Positions 19,400 to 27,468 of a stretch of DNA of 64,000 nucleotides are shown here, piece by piece. Positions within the stretch are counted from its first letter, which is position 1. Each line of letters begins with the position of its first letter. Both the position numbers and the translations under genes were made by a program. A model generated the notes under the pieces. That model worked only from the letters and a program-made list of their open reading frames with translations, ran no database searches and was not told the origin of the DNA. The DNA lies in the NCBI RefSeq assembly GCF_011064825.1, contig NZ_CP048751.1:620001-684000 (forward strand), given 5' to 3'. This stretch comes from Brevundimonas mediterranea (GTDB lineage Bacteria; Pseudomonadota; Alphaproteobacteria; Caulobacterales; Caulobacteraceae).

Positions 19400-20827
19400 T
19401 CAATGGGGTTTGCGCGGTTCTGTCGTTCGCTTGGCCCGCGCGGCGCGTTTGATCTGAACTCTTTGTTTTTCCTCAGTCGTGGCCACCGACTCCTGCGGCT
19501 CCCAATCGCTCATGCCCTGCAACACGAGGTCGGCATGTTTGATGGTGTCCACATGGCCGTAATGCTCCTGGATCATCTGCACCGAAGTTCCCATCTGCTC
19601 GGCCAGCAGCAACTCGCTAACGCCTTCGGTCAACCGGATGGTGGCGTAGGTATGCCGGAACGAATAGGTCGAGCGAAGAATGCCGGAGGGGCCGACACGC
19701 AGGTTCGCGTCGTCCAGCAAGTCGGCGATGAAAGCCTTATAGAGGGTGCGTTCTTCCTTGCCGTTAGCGTTGCTGAACACTGGCGTCTCTGGAGCGGTGC
19801 TCACAGCAATGGCGCGGATGCGGTCCAGATATTTCCCGACGTTGCTACTCGGAGCGACAAGCTGGCGGGACTTGCCCTTGCCCCGCACGGACAACACCGT
19901 GACCGGCTGGCCGTTCTTGTCGGTCGCCTCCATCACGTCGCGCCAACGCAGGTTACGCGCCTCTGAGGGCCGCATGCCCGTGTTGCACATGATGAGGACG
20001 AACTGATAAACCATCTCCCGATACCAGCGGGCGGTTTTGGTCTTTGCGGCCCCGACCCATTTGGTGCGGGCGTAGGTGTGAAGGCGGCGGTATTCCTCCA
20101 GCGTGAAGGCATCGCGGCGCTGCTTCTCCAGCGACGGCATCCCCTCGATGCGGTGATGGGGCGGGGCCTCCTGTTTTGAAATCGCGTCATTGATGATGGC
20201 GCGGTAGATCTTCATCTCGAAACGGATGGTGGCGTCGCTGACGATGATCCATTCCGTTTGCTCCGCCTTGGGGTTCGTCTCGGGCGGCTTGCCGTCCCGA
20301 CGAAGCTTTTCCTTGGCCTTGCCTTCGGCGACCTCTTTGGCGGCAGAGCGTTCGACCTCCGTCATCGGTCGCACGTTACCGTGGCGTGTCATCCGCCCTT
20401 GACCGAGCGACCGTCGCCAGGACGGATAGTTCTGCCAGCGATCCAGCGCGATCAGGTCGATCTGGGTCTTGCCGACATAGGGGTTGAGTTGGTTCTTCAC
20501 GACCGACTCGATGAGCTTGACCCGGCCGAGAGTGATCTCGCCTCGCTGCGCGCGCAGTCTCTGCTCTGCGATATAGTCCTTCGCCACCGTCGCAAACGGG
20601 CGGTTGAACACCGGCAGATTGCGCTTCAACGAGAAGCGGATTTCGCTTTCGTGGTCGTATGCCAGGGTGCGCGCCGTCGTGATGTCCGGCGTCTTCAAGG
20701 CGATAGTCTTGTAGCGCGTCGCCTTCGGCAGCCTCACACGGCAGTACCAATCCCGCGTCTGCAAATCACCACGCCGGAAGATGATTAGTCCGGGTTTCAG
20801 TTCTTCCTTGTCCGTGACAAACGCCAT
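19400..20827 (-). CDS. int: Tyrosine-type site-specific integrase
   Basis: This phage-type integrase has 475 residues from the ATG at 20827, which has GGAGG five bases upstream. The N-terminal half would bind arm sites. The catalytic half shows the family residues: arginine in GMRPSEARNLRW near 286, the HxxR-type box in YSFRHTYAT near 389 and the tyrosine nucleophile in IQEHYGHVDT near 422. It is transcribed towards the tRNA-Thr fragment and the R-M genes. On the other side, core genes begin within 300 bases, so the right edge of the island must be close to 20,900-21,100. The AT-rich stretch before it is probably its promoter. Confidence 0.9.
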   Translation of the reverse strand: MAFVTDKEELKPGLIIFRRGDLQTRDWYCRVRLPKATRYKTIALKTPDITTARTLAYDHESEIRFSLKRNLPVFNRPFATVAKDYIAEQRLRAQRGEITLGRVKLIESVVKNQLNPYVGKTQIDLIALDRWQNYPSWRRSLGQGRMTRHGNVRPMTEVERSAAKEVAEGKAKEKLRRDGKPPETNPKAEQTEWIIVSDATIRFEMKIYRAIINDAISKQEAPPHHRIEGMPSLEKQRRDAFTLEEYRRLHTYARTKWVGAAKTKTARWYREMVYQFVLIMCNTGMRPSEARNLRWRDVMEATDKNGQPVTVLSVRGKGKSRQLVAPSSNVGKYLDRIRAIAVSTAPETPVFSNANGKEERTLYKAFIADLLDDANLRVGPSGILRSTYSFRHTYATIRLTEGVSELLLAEQMGTSVQMIQEHYGHVDTIKHADLVLQGMSDWEPQESVATTEEKQRVQIKRAARAKRTTEPRKPH

Positions 20828-20860
20828 GACAGCCTCCATCGTCGTGCAGATTTCGTGCAC

Positions 20861-21114
20861 ATCGCGGCGCTAAGTCATTGATCTACCGTGACGTGCATAC
20901 ATCGTGTAGCAACATCATAGCAAAAAATGTTGTGTTTTTCTAGTTGTTTAGTGTTCTAGCCTTATCCCACCGGGAGAGGGCTTGAGCGCACGGCGGCGTA
21001 AGCCGTCGTTCTGGCGCGAAAGGGTGAGGGGCACGGTGGTGCGAACTGGCCCACCGGCGGAACCCTCATCCGGCCCTTCGGGCCACCTTCTCCCGCAAGG
21101 GGAGAAGGAAGACA
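20861..21114. repeat. AT-rich integrase promoter region and hairpin-rich intergenic repeat
   Basis: Bases 20,865-20,960 are strikingly A/T-rich for this genome and probably hold the integrase promoter; GTGCA repeats at about 20,844-20,857 could be an operator. From 20,960 the sequence becomes GC-rich with nested inverted repeats, including the hairpin CCTTCTCCC..GGGAGAAGG at about 21,086-21,108 and CCGGCCC-TTC-GGGCC just before it. The hairpins may end transcription of the 21115 gene. Confidence 0.5.
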
Positions 21115-21531
21115 TCACTCTTCCTTCTTCCTGCCCCACCGCCGCTTAGGCTCCTCGCCCTTGGCCTTGGCGGTGATTTCTTTCAGCTTGCGGCCTTGCA
21201 TGGCCGACAGGGCCTGACCAGGCGCGCCCTTTTCAGGGTCGGCGAAGGCGCGGCCGTGGGTCTTGACCCGCTCGCCGACTGAATCGAGGAACTCGCCCTC
21301 CCATTCCGACAGAGAAACGCCCGCCTTCTCTGCCGAGCGGCGGGCGCGTTTCAATGCGTTCAAGGCCGCGCGCTTGGCGGCCTCACGCTGGATTTCGAAC
21401 GGGCTAGGCAGCGGCTTCTTGGGCGCGCTATCGCCCTTCGGGCTGCTTGAACGCGTCTTGAAAGCGCTATCGCCCTTCGGCCCGCCTGAGCGCGAAAGGC
21501 CGCCGCCGGGCTTGAAGGGGGTGCGCTTCAA
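21115..21531 (-). CDS. Basic hypothetical protein with in-frame repeat peptides
   Basis: This 138-residue protein is rich in Lys, Arg and Ala and ends in RRWGRKKEE. I do not recognise a domain. Near its N-terminus the peptide PKGDSA occurs twice (GGPKGDSAFK and SSPKGDSAPKK). These come from two copies of an approximately 30-bp repeat that also lies outside genes nearby, so the N-terminal region seems to have been extended by repeat insertion in frame. It is encoded just downstream of gapR, with a 12-base gap. Confidence 0.65.
   Translation of the reverse strand: MKRTPFKPGGGLSRSGGPKGDSAFKTRSSSPKGDSAPKKPLPSPFEIQREAAKRAALNALKRARRSAEKAGVSLSEWEGEFLDSVGERVKTHGRAFADPEKGAPGQALSAMQGRKLKEITAKAKGEEPKRRWGRKKEE
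21425..21494. repeat. Two copies of a 30-bp dispersed repeat inside a coding sequence
   Basis: The copies are at 21425-21454 and 21464-21494 and share the core GCGCTATCGCCCTTCGG. Read on the coding (minus) strand each gives the peptide PKGDSA. Related copies lie at 21940-21969, 22302-22331 and 22342-22371, the last two in the opposite orientation and between genes. Confidence 0.8.
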
Positions 21532-21543
21532 GCCGGGTCAGTC

Positions 21544-21819
21544 TCAGATCTCGCCGAGGGCCGACAGATAGAGGTCCAGGATGGCGTCCTCTTCCTGGCG
21601 CTTGGCCTTGTCCTGCTTGCGGATGCGGATGACCTTGCGCAGGATTTTGACGTCATAGCCCTCGCCCTTGGCCTCGGCGAAGACTTCCTTCATGTCCGTC
21701 ATCACGGCCTGCTTGTCTTCCTCAAGGCGTTCAAGACGCTCGATGATGGAGCGCAGCCGGCCCTGGGCCGTCGCGGTCAGAACATCGGACGAGGCGTCGA
21801 AGGCGGCGTCATCGGCCAT
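21544..21819 (-). CDS. gapR: GapR-type nucleoid-associated protein (DUF2312)
   Basis: GapR binds AT-rich and overtwisted DNA and supports replication and chromosome segregation in Caulobacter. The 91-residue product shows the typical coiled-coil (GRLRSIIERLERLEEDKQAVMTDMKEVFAEAKGEGYDVKILRKVIRI, given here only as its key stretch between residues about 20 and 66) and the DUF2312 core KILRKVIRIRKQD. The start chosen is the ATG at 21819, giving MADDAAFDASSDVL, the usual length; a frame extension to 21840 adds seven residues. The gene is followed at once by the basic 21115 protein. DUF2312 proteins are confined to alphaproteobacteria. Confidence 0.92.
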   Translation of the reverse strand: MADDAAFDASSDVLTATAQGRLRSIIERLERLEEDKQAVMTDMKEVFAEAKGEGYDVKILRKVIRIRKQDKAKRQEEDAILDLYLSALGEI

Positions 21820-21886
21820 GGGGAATACTCCAGAAATCAAGCGCGGACGCTAACCACGCCCAGCGGCGTGGCTCAACCGCCGAACA

Positions 21887-21916
21887 CGAAAAAGGCCGCG
21901 GACAAAGCCCGCAGCC
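21887..21916 (-). terminator. Rho-independent terminator after rpmJ
   Basis: On the minus strand the sequence reads GGCTGCGGGC, loop TTTGT, then CCGCGGCC followed by TTTTT. The GC-rich stem and T run lie about 100 bases downstream of the rpmJ stop. Confidence 0.7.
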
Positions 21917-21939
21917 TGTGGATCGTCAGAGCTTTTGTC

Positions 21940-21969
21940 GCGCTGTCGCCCTTCGGGCGACCTAAGCGC
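21940..21969. repeat. Third copy of the 30-bp dispersed repeat
   Basis: The sequence GCGCTGTCGCCCTTCGGGCG with its downstream arm CCTAAGCGC matches the repeat found twice inside the 21115 gene. This copy lies in the untranslated region after rpmJ. Confidence 0.7.
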
Positions 21970-22015
21970 GGCCCTGCGTGCGCACGCCGCCCGAGCGGCG
22001 CGCCGCGAACGCAGC

Positions 22016-22141
22016 TTAGCCCTGCTTCGCCTTGAAGCGCGGGTCGGTCTTGTTGATGACGAAGACGACGCCCTTGCGACGCACGACCTTGCAGTCGCGG
22101 TGACGGGTCTTCAGGGACTTGAGCGAGCTGCGGACCTTCAT
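22016..22141 (-). CDS. rpmJ: 50S ribosomal protein L36
   Basis: The 41-residue product [40 protein letters not shown] is ribosomal protein L36 of the longer, zinc-motif-poor type (only one cysteine is present) seen in many proteobacteria. It is a structural protein of the large subunit. The gene stands alone, with a terminator downstream. It is a core gene, so it marks return to the chromosomal backbone after the island. Confidence 0.95.
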   Translation of the reverse strand: MKVRSSLKSLKTRHRDCKVVRRKGVVFVINKTDPRFKAKQG

Positions 22142-22301
22142 GGTCGGACGTCCTGAGAGAAGCCAATAAGAAAGCCGCTGATCCGGTCGGATCGCGGCGG
22201 AGGCGGTCGTATAGAGAGCGGTCTTCCGAACGTCAACCCGCTACAAGGCAAATGCACGGAAAACCCAATCCCCGCCTGCCCGGCGCGGCGATCCCCGACC
22301 T

Positions 22302-22371
22302 GTGCTCAAGTAGCGCAAAGCGCGATAGCACCCAAAGAGATGTGCTCAAGCAGCCCGAAGGGCGGTAGCAC
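22302..22371. repeat. Fourth and fifth copies of the 30-bp dispersed repeat
   Basis: Copies at 22302-22331 and 22342-22371 both begin GTGCTCAAG and end TAGCACCCAAA. Each can fold as a hairpin with stem GTGCT/AGCAC and an inner CCC-GAA-GGG or similar. They are inverted relative to the copies at 21,425-21,494 and lie just downstream of tRNA-Cys, where they could act as a processing or termination signal. Confidence 0.75.
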
Positions 22372-22382
22372 CCAAAAAAAGA

Positions 22383-22459
22383 TGGAGGCCTGACCTCCGA
22401 GTCGAACGGAGGGTTTCCGGGGTTGCACGCCCGTCGCGTCGCCACTCCGCCATCAGGCC
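22383..22459 (-). tRNA. tRNA-Cys(GCA)
   Basis: On the minus strand the acceptor GGCCTGA pairs with TCAGGCC, and the gene ends in TCCA, the discriminator U being the main cysteine identity base. The anticodon loop CGTGCAA shows anticodon GCA. The T arm is CTCCG TTCGACT CGGAG. The CCA end is encoded. The outer anticodon stem pairs are weak. Confidence 0.9.
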
Positions 22460-22641
22460 GTCAGAGGACCCTGCGCCAATACGCCGCAGTTCGTTAGCGC
22501 GTCGATGAAATTGAGGGTTAACGACGTCAATAGGGGAGTCTCCCGGCGCCGCTTTCGCGCCACAGGCGCTTTGTGGCGCGTGAAAGTCATTCGCGCGGAT
22601 GTCATTTCACCTATTACCTCGGGGGCTGTAGTCTGAATCTC

Positions 22642-23919
22642 ATGCGCTTTTCCTATCGCCTACTCCTCATCTGCTGTGTCGCCGCCTGCGCGCCGATGCT
22701 GCCCGAGCCGCCCGTCAATTTGCCGACGCCGACGCCTGACCCGGGCGCGCCCGTCGCGGCGCCGACGCCCGCGCCCCAGACGCCGCCCCTGGCCGCCTAT
22801 GACCAGCAGGGGTTCGAAGGCTGGAAACAGGGATTCCTGGCGCGCAAGGGCGGGGGCCGTCGCGCCGACTACGAACGCGAACTGGCCGGGCTGACGCCCG
22901 ACGCCTCGGTCGTGCGGCTGGACCGCAATCAGCCCGAATTCTCCAAGCCCGCCGGCGCCTATATCCAGAATGCGGTGACGCCGGTGCGAATCGCCCAGGC
23001 CAAGCAGCGGATCGACCGCGTGCCGTGGCCGGTGGTCCAGCGCTTCGGCGTGCCGTCCGAGATCCTGGTCGGGGTCTGGGCTCAGGAGAGCGCCTTCGGT
23101 CAGGTCCAGGGCGACTATGACGTCATCCGCTCGCTGGCGACCCTGGCCTATGACGGCCGCCGCCGCGACTGGGCCGAGGCCCAGCTGAAGGACGCGCTGG
23201 ACATCGTCGTCGACGGCCGGCGCGAACGCGAGGGTCTAAAGGGCAGCTGGGCCGGGGCCATGGGCCAGACCCAGTTCATGCCCGACAACTATCTGCGCCT
23301 CGGCGTCGATCAGGACGGCGACGGCAAGGTCGACATCTGGGGCGACGACGCGGACGCCCTGGCCTCCGCCGCCAATCTGCTGGCCCAGGCCGGCTGGAAG
23401 CGCGGCCAGGGCTGGGGTTACGAAGTCGTCCTGCCCGCAGGCTTCAACTACGCCGAGGCCGAAGGGCCGAAACACAACTGGGCCCACTGGGCGGCCAGGG
23501 GCGTGCGCCTGTCCCAGGGCGGCACGCCGAACGGCGCCGAGGCGCTGGAAGAGGCGACCATCCTGTTGCCCCAGGGCGCGAACGGCCCGGCCTTCCTGGC
23601 CCTGCCGAACCATTATGTGATCCGGCGCTACAACAACTCGGTCTCCTACGCCCTGGCCATCGGCCTGACGGCGGACGGGATCATGGGCAAGCCCGGCCTG
23701 ACCAAGGCCTGGCCCAACGACGCCTCCATGTCGCGCGAACAGCGGATCGGCGCCCAGGCCGCCCTGACGCGGCTGGGCTATGACACTCAAGGGGTCGACG
23801 GGGTCATCGGAACCAACACGCGCACGGCCCTGCGCCGCTGGCAACAGGCCAACGGCCGCATCGCCGACGGCTATCTGACCGCCGCCCTGGCCGACGAACT
23901 GATCCGCAAGGCGAACTGA
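22642..23919 (+). CDS. Lytic murein transglycosylase lipoprotein (MltB type) with peptidoglycan-binding domain
   Basis: The enzyme cleaves peptidoglycan glycan strands with 1,6-anhydro product formation. The ATG at 22642 starts a lipoprotein signal (MRFSYRLLLICCVAAC, lipobox cysteine 16) followed by a Pro/Ala/Thr linker. The SLT_2 domain includes EILVGVWAQESAFG near residue 150, with the catalytic Glu in AQESAFG, and SWAGAMGQTQFMPDNYL near 215. The C-terminal 60 residues form a PG_binding_1 repeat (QAALTRLGYDTQGVDGVIG). At 425 residues it has the family's usual size. It would act at the inner face of the outer membrane. Confidence 0.92.
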   Translation: MRFSYRLLLICCVAACAPMLPEPPVNLPTPTPDPGAPVAAPTPAPQTPPLAAYDQQGFEGWKQGFLARKGGGRRADYERELAGLTPDASVVRLDRNQPEFSKPAGAYIQNAVTPVRIAQAKQRIDRVPWPVVQRFGVPSEILVGVWAQESAFGQVQGDYDVIRSLATLAYDGRRRDWAEAQLKDALDIVVDGRREREGLKGSWAGAMGQTQFMPDNYLRLGVDQDGDGKVDIWGDDADALASAANLLAQAGWKRGQGWGYEVVLPAGFNYAEAEGPKHNWAHWAARGVRLSQGGTPNGAEALEEATILLPQGANGPAFLALPNHYVIRRYNNSVSYALAIGLTADGIMGKPGLTKAWPNDASMSREQRIGAQAALTRLGYDTQGVDGVIGTNTRTALRRWQQANGRIADGYLTAALADELIRKAN

Positions 23920-23929
23920 GGGGCGACTT

Positions 23930-24103
23930 TACCTCCCCGCGCGCGAAGGCGCGCGGGGAGGACAGGCGATCGCGTCAGCGAGCGCCAGGAGGGGGCGACT
24001 CGGTTTCTGAAGCTGGATCGGTCATCACCACTGTCGGAGTCGCCCCCTCCTGGTCGCAGCGCGACCGGTCCTCCCCGTCGGCCTTCGCCGACAGGGAGGT
24101 GAA
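23930..24103. repeat. Large intergenic inverted repeat between convergent genes
   Basis: A perfect 17-bp inverted repeat, CCAGGAGGGGGCGACTC at 23985-24001 and its complement at 24037-24053, is flanked on both sides by GC-rich hairpins (CCTCCCCGCGCGC-GAAG-GCGCGCGGGGAGG on the left). It fills the space between the transglycosylase and tdh, which converge here, and may serve both as terminator and as a dispersed repeat. Confidence 0.65.
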
Positions 24104-24109
24104 GTTCGC

Positions 24110-25162
24110 TCAGGCCGCCTTGTCCCAGTTCAGCACCACCTTGCCCGACTGGCCCGACTTCATCGCCTCGAAGCCTTCGCGATAGTCGGCGTAATCCAGC
24201 CGGTGGGTGATCAGCGGGCTCAGGTCCAGGCCGGCCTTCAGCAGGCCCAGCATCTTGCGCCAGGTGGTGAACATCTCGCGGCCATAGACGCCCTTGATCG
24301 TCAGGGCCTTCAGGATGATCGCGCCCCAGTCGGTCTCCATGGGTTTGCCGGGGATGCCCAGCATGGCCATGCCGCCGCCCATGATTAGGGTATCGACGCA
24401 CTGTCTGAAGGCGATCGGCGAGCCGGACATCTCCAGCGCCACGTCGAAGCCGACCTTCAGGCCCAGCTCCTTCATGACGTCGTGGATGTCTTCCTTGGTC
24501 GTGTTCACGGTGCGCACGCCCGGCGCCACCTTCTGCGCCAGCTCCAGCCGGAAGTCGTTGATATCGGTCAGGACCACGGTGCGCGCCCCCGCGTGGCGGG
24601 CCACGGCGGCGGCCATCATGCCGATGGGGCCGGCGCCGGTGACCAGGACGTCCTCGCCCAGCAGGTCGAACTGCTGCGCCGTGTGCACCGCATTGCCGAA
24701 CGGATCCAGGATCGAGCCGATCTCATAGGGCACGTCGTCCGGCAGTTCGATGACGTTGAAGGCCGGCGCCACCACGAACTCGGCGAAGGCGCCCTGGCGG
24801 TTGACGCCGATGCCGCGCGTCTTGGGGTCCAAGTGGAAATGGCCGGCGCGGGCCGCTTCGGAGTTCAGGTCGATGACATGCCCCTCGGCCGAGACGCGCT
24901 GGCCGATCTTCAGCGGGCGATCCACATCCTTGCCGACGGCGACGATCTCGCCGGCGAACTCGTGGCCGGTGATCATCGGGGTCGGGACGTTCTTCTGGGA
25001 CCACTCGTCCCAGTTCCAGATGTGGATGTCGGTGCCGCAGACGGCGGTGCGATGGACGCGGATCAGCACATCCTCCGGTCCCGCCTCGGGGATCGGCGCG
25101 TCGATCAGTTCCAGGCCGACGCCCGGGGCGGTCTTGGCCAGGGCCTTCATCGTGTCGGTCAT
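24110..25162 (-). CDS. tdh: L-threonine 3-dehydrogenase
   Basis: Tdh oxidises L-threonine to 2-amino-3-ketobutyrate with NAD+. The 350-residue protein has the catalytic zinc motif AVCGTDIHIWNWDEW (Cys42) and GHEFAGEIVAVG, and the nucleotide-binding segment VTGAGPIGMMAAAVARHAGA near residue 170. It follows kbl, the next enzyme, in one operon with a 104-bp gap. It is odd that the lobe which in E. coli Tdh carries four cysteines for structural zinc reads EGHVIDLNSEAARAGHFHLD here and has no cysteine, so that zinc is missing. Confidence 0.93.
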   Translation of the reverse strand: MTDTMKALAKTAPGVGLELIDAPIPEAGPEDVLIRVHRTAVCGTDIHIWNWDEWSQKNVPTPMITGHEFAGEIVAVGKDVDRPLKIGQRVSAEGHVIDLNSEAARAGHFHLDPKTRGIGVNRQGAFAEFVVAPAFNVIELPDDVPYEIGSILDPFGNAVHTAQQFDLLGEDVLVTGAGPIGMMAAAVARHAGARTVVLTDINDFRLELAQKVAPGVRTVNTTKEDIHDVMKELGLKVGFDVALEMSGSPIAFRQCVDTLIMGGGMAMLGIPGKPMETDWGAIILKALTIKGVYGREMFTTWRKMLGLLKAGLDLSPLITHRLDYADYREGFEAMKSGQSGKVVLNWDKAA

Positions 25163-25266
25163 AGTCTCAACTCCCTGAAATCATGGCCTCGGCTTGTTCC
25201 GAAGCCCGCGGCTGAGGCCCCACGCCTCCTCACCGCTTGTTCTTCGTCGATGGCGCGCGAAGAGGG

Positions 25267-26457
25267 CTAAATGACGCCCAGTTCTCGTCCCGCCTGCGTA
25301 AACGCCGCCACCGTGCGGTCGATCTGGTCGAAGCTATGCGCCGCCGACATCTGGGTGCGGATGCGGGCCTGGCCGCGCGGCACGACGGGGAAGGAAAAGC
25401 CGATCACATAGACGCCCAGCTCCAGCGCCCGCGCCGCGAAGTCCTGCGCCAGTTTGGCGTCGCCCAGCATGACAGGGATGATCGGATGTTCGCCGTTCAG
25501 CAGGTCGAAGCCCGCATCGGTCATGGCCATGCGATAGCGGTGGGCGTTGGCCGACAGGCGGGTGCGCAGGGCGTCGCCCTCCACCCCTTGAGCGATACGG
25601 ATGGCCTCCAGGCTGGAGCCGCACACGGCCGGCGCCAGGGCGTTGGAGAACAGATAGGGCCGCGCCCGCTGCTTCAGCAGTTCGACCACCGACTTCTTCG
25701 CGCAGATGAAGCCGCCCATGGCGCCGCCCAGGGCCTTGCCGAAGGTGCCGGTGACGAAATCCACCTCGACCCCGTGATGGGCGAAGGATCCCTTGCCTTG
25801 CGGACCCAGGAAGCCGGTGGCGTGACAGTCGTCCACCATGATCAGGGCGTCGTACCTGTCGGCCAGCACCCGGATCTGATCCAGTTTGGCGATATAGCCG
25901 TCCATCGAGAAGGCGCCGTCGGTGGCGATGATGATGTCGCGGGCGCCGGCCTCGCGGGCCTCCTTCAGGCGGCTTTCCAGCTCATCCATATCCGAGTTGG
26001 CGAAGCGATAGCGCTTGGCCTTGCACAGCCGCACCCCGTCGATGATCGAGGCGTGGTTCAGGCTGTCCGACACGATGGCGTCGTTCTCGCCCAGCAGGGG
26101 TTCGAACAGGCCGCCGTTGGCGTCGAAGGCGGCGGCGAACAGGATGGCGTCCTCGAAACCCAGATAGCCGGCGATGGCGGCTTCCAGCTCCTTGTGGATC
26201 TCCAGGGTGCCGCAGATGAAGCGGACCGAGGCCGTGCCTGCGCCCCACTTCTGCTGAGCGGCGATCCCGGCCTGGACGACGCGTTCGTCGCCCGCCAGGC
26301 CCAGATAGTTGTTGGCGCAGAAGTTCAGCACGTCGCGGCCGGCGACCTGGATCACCGGCCCCTGACGCGAGGCGATGATGCGTTCGGGCTTGGTCAGGCC
26401 CTGGGCGTCGATCTCGGTCAGTTCGCCGGCGACGCGGTCATAGAAGCTCTGGGTCAT
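25267..26457 (-). CDS. kbl: Glycine C-acetyltransferase (2-amino-3-ketobutyrate CoA ligase)
   Basis: Kbl is a PLP enzyme that splits 2-amino-3-ketobutyrate with CoA to glycine and acetyl-CoA, completing threonine breakdown. The 396-residue protein has the alpha-oxoamine synthase signatures: FCANNYLGLAGDERV near residue 45, MVDDCHATGFLG near 205 and the Schiff-base lysine in TGTFGKALGGAMGG near 240. It lies first in the kbl-tdh pair, the standard arrangement. Confidence 0.95.
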   Translation of the reverse strand: MTQSFYDRVAGELTEIDAQGLTKPERIIASRQGPVIQVAGRDVLNFCANNYLGLAGDERVVQAGIAAQQKWGAGTASVRFICGTLEIHKELEAAIAGYLGFEDAILFAAAFDANGGLFEPLLGENDAIVSDSLNHASIIDGVRLCKAKRYRFANSDMDELESRLKEAREAGARDIIIATDGAFSMDGYIAKLDQIRVLADRYDALIMVDDCHATGFLGPQGKGSFAHHGVEVDFVTGTFGKALGGAMGGFICAKKSVVELLKQRARPYLFSNALAPAVCGSSLEAIRIAQGVEGDALRTRLSANAHRYRMAMTDAGFDLLNGEHPIIPVMLGDAKLAQDFAARALELGVYVIGFSFPVVPRGQARIRTQMSAAHSFDQIDRTVAAFTQAGRELGVI

Positions 26458-26498
26458 GGCCGCGACCTACGCCGATTTCGACCGGGATTCCACCCGTC

Positions 26499-27413
26499 TT
26501 AGGTCGCCATCTCGGGGTCCGCCTCGGCCCGGATCGGGCTGACGCGGATCTTGCCGCCGCACGGCTGGAACTCGAAGGGCAGGCTGACGGCCGCCGTGTC
26601 GCCCGGCGCTGTGGCGCGCAGGGTGGCGACGCTGGGGCAGGTCTTCTGCATCGTCTCGTCCGGCACGACGTTCCACGCCACCTCGAAATAGGCCTTGGCC
26701 CGGGGCGCCAGTTCGACCGGCGCCGGCGCCTGGCCCTGACGGAAATAGCTGCCGGGGCTCTGGTCGGCGCGGATTGAGGTCAGGGGCCGCCCCTGCCCGT
26801 CCAGCAGCGTCACGCCCGGATAGCCGGTCAGGCTGCACGCCTGGGCGCCGAGGTTCTGGAGGCTGAAGTTGCGCACCCGGTTGCCCGCCCCGGCGTCGCC
26901 GCCCTCGGCCGCCAGCTTCAGCTGCGGTCCCTTGCAGGGCGTGGACGCAGGCAGGACTCCGCCCGGCGCGGGCGTGGTCGTCTGGCCCGGCAAGGCTTGC
27001 GGAGCCGGCGCGGCGGTCGCCGCCGTCGCCACCGGCCGCGCGCATTGTTCCAGCACCGCCACCCCGACCTCCTCGTTGGGGCCGAGGCGGCTCAGGGTCG
27101 CCTTCTCCTGGCCGTCGCGGGGGGCGGTCCACCATTCGACGCCCGAGCCGACATAGCGGGCGCCGCTGGCCGCCTCGACCGAGCGCAGATCATAGGTCCG
27201 CCCCTTGTAGGCCAGTTGCGCCGTGGCCGTGTCGGGATAACGCGCCTCGACCATCGCCCCGCTCTCGCAGGCGTAGCCGACAGCCGGAACGGCCGACGCG
27301 GGCGCCGGCTGGGGCTCGACCGGGGCGGTCGGCTGCTCCGGCTCCGCCTGCTGACAGGCGGAGACCCCGGTCAGGGCGGCGAGGACGACGAAAGCGGTCA
27401 GGCGGCGCATCAT
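26499..27413 (-). CDS. Lipoprotein with MliC-like and DUF4232 domains
   Basis: The protein starts with a lipoprotein signal (MMRRLTAFVVLAALTGVSAC), so it is probably attached to the outer membrane facing the periplasm. Residues about 45-105 (YACESGAMVEARYPDTATAQLAYKG.., WWTAPRDGQEKATLSR) resemble MliC, the membrane-bound lysozyme inhibitor. The second half, with CKGPQLKLAAEGGDAG and NLGAQACSLTGYPGVTLLD, is a DUF4232 domain. The ATG at 27413 was chosen because of the signal peptide and GGAAGA upstream. The fusion could both inhibit host lysozyme and bind another ligand; this is inference. Confidence 0.8.
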   Translation of the reverse strand: MMRRLTAFVVLAALTGVSACQQAEPEQPTAPVEPQPAPASAVPAVGYACESGAMVEARYPDTATAQLAYKGRTYDLRSVEAASGARYVGSGVEWWTAPRDGQEKATLSRLGPNEEVGVAVLEQCARPVATAATAAPAPQALPGQTTTPAPGGVLPASTPCKGPQLKLAAEGGDAGAGNRVRNFSLQNLGAQACSLTGYPGVTLLDGQGRPLTSIRADQSPGSYFRQGQAPAPVELAPRAKAYFEVAWNVVPDETMQKTCPSVATLRATAPGDTAAVSLPFEFQPCGGKIRVSPIRAEADPEMAT

Positions 27414-27468
27414 GGTCAGGTCTTCCATTGGCAAACTTAACGGCGAAGCTGGCGAAAGGCTCCAGCGA

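Noticed and set aside
19169..19966. Plus-strand frame of 265 codons near the integrase
   Set aside because: Its right part is antisense to the integrase and the left part has no start signal or recognisable product.
21425..22371. CRISPR array from the five 30-bp repeats
   Set aside because: Spacing is irregular, orientation differs among copies, two copies are inside a gene, and no cas gene is near.
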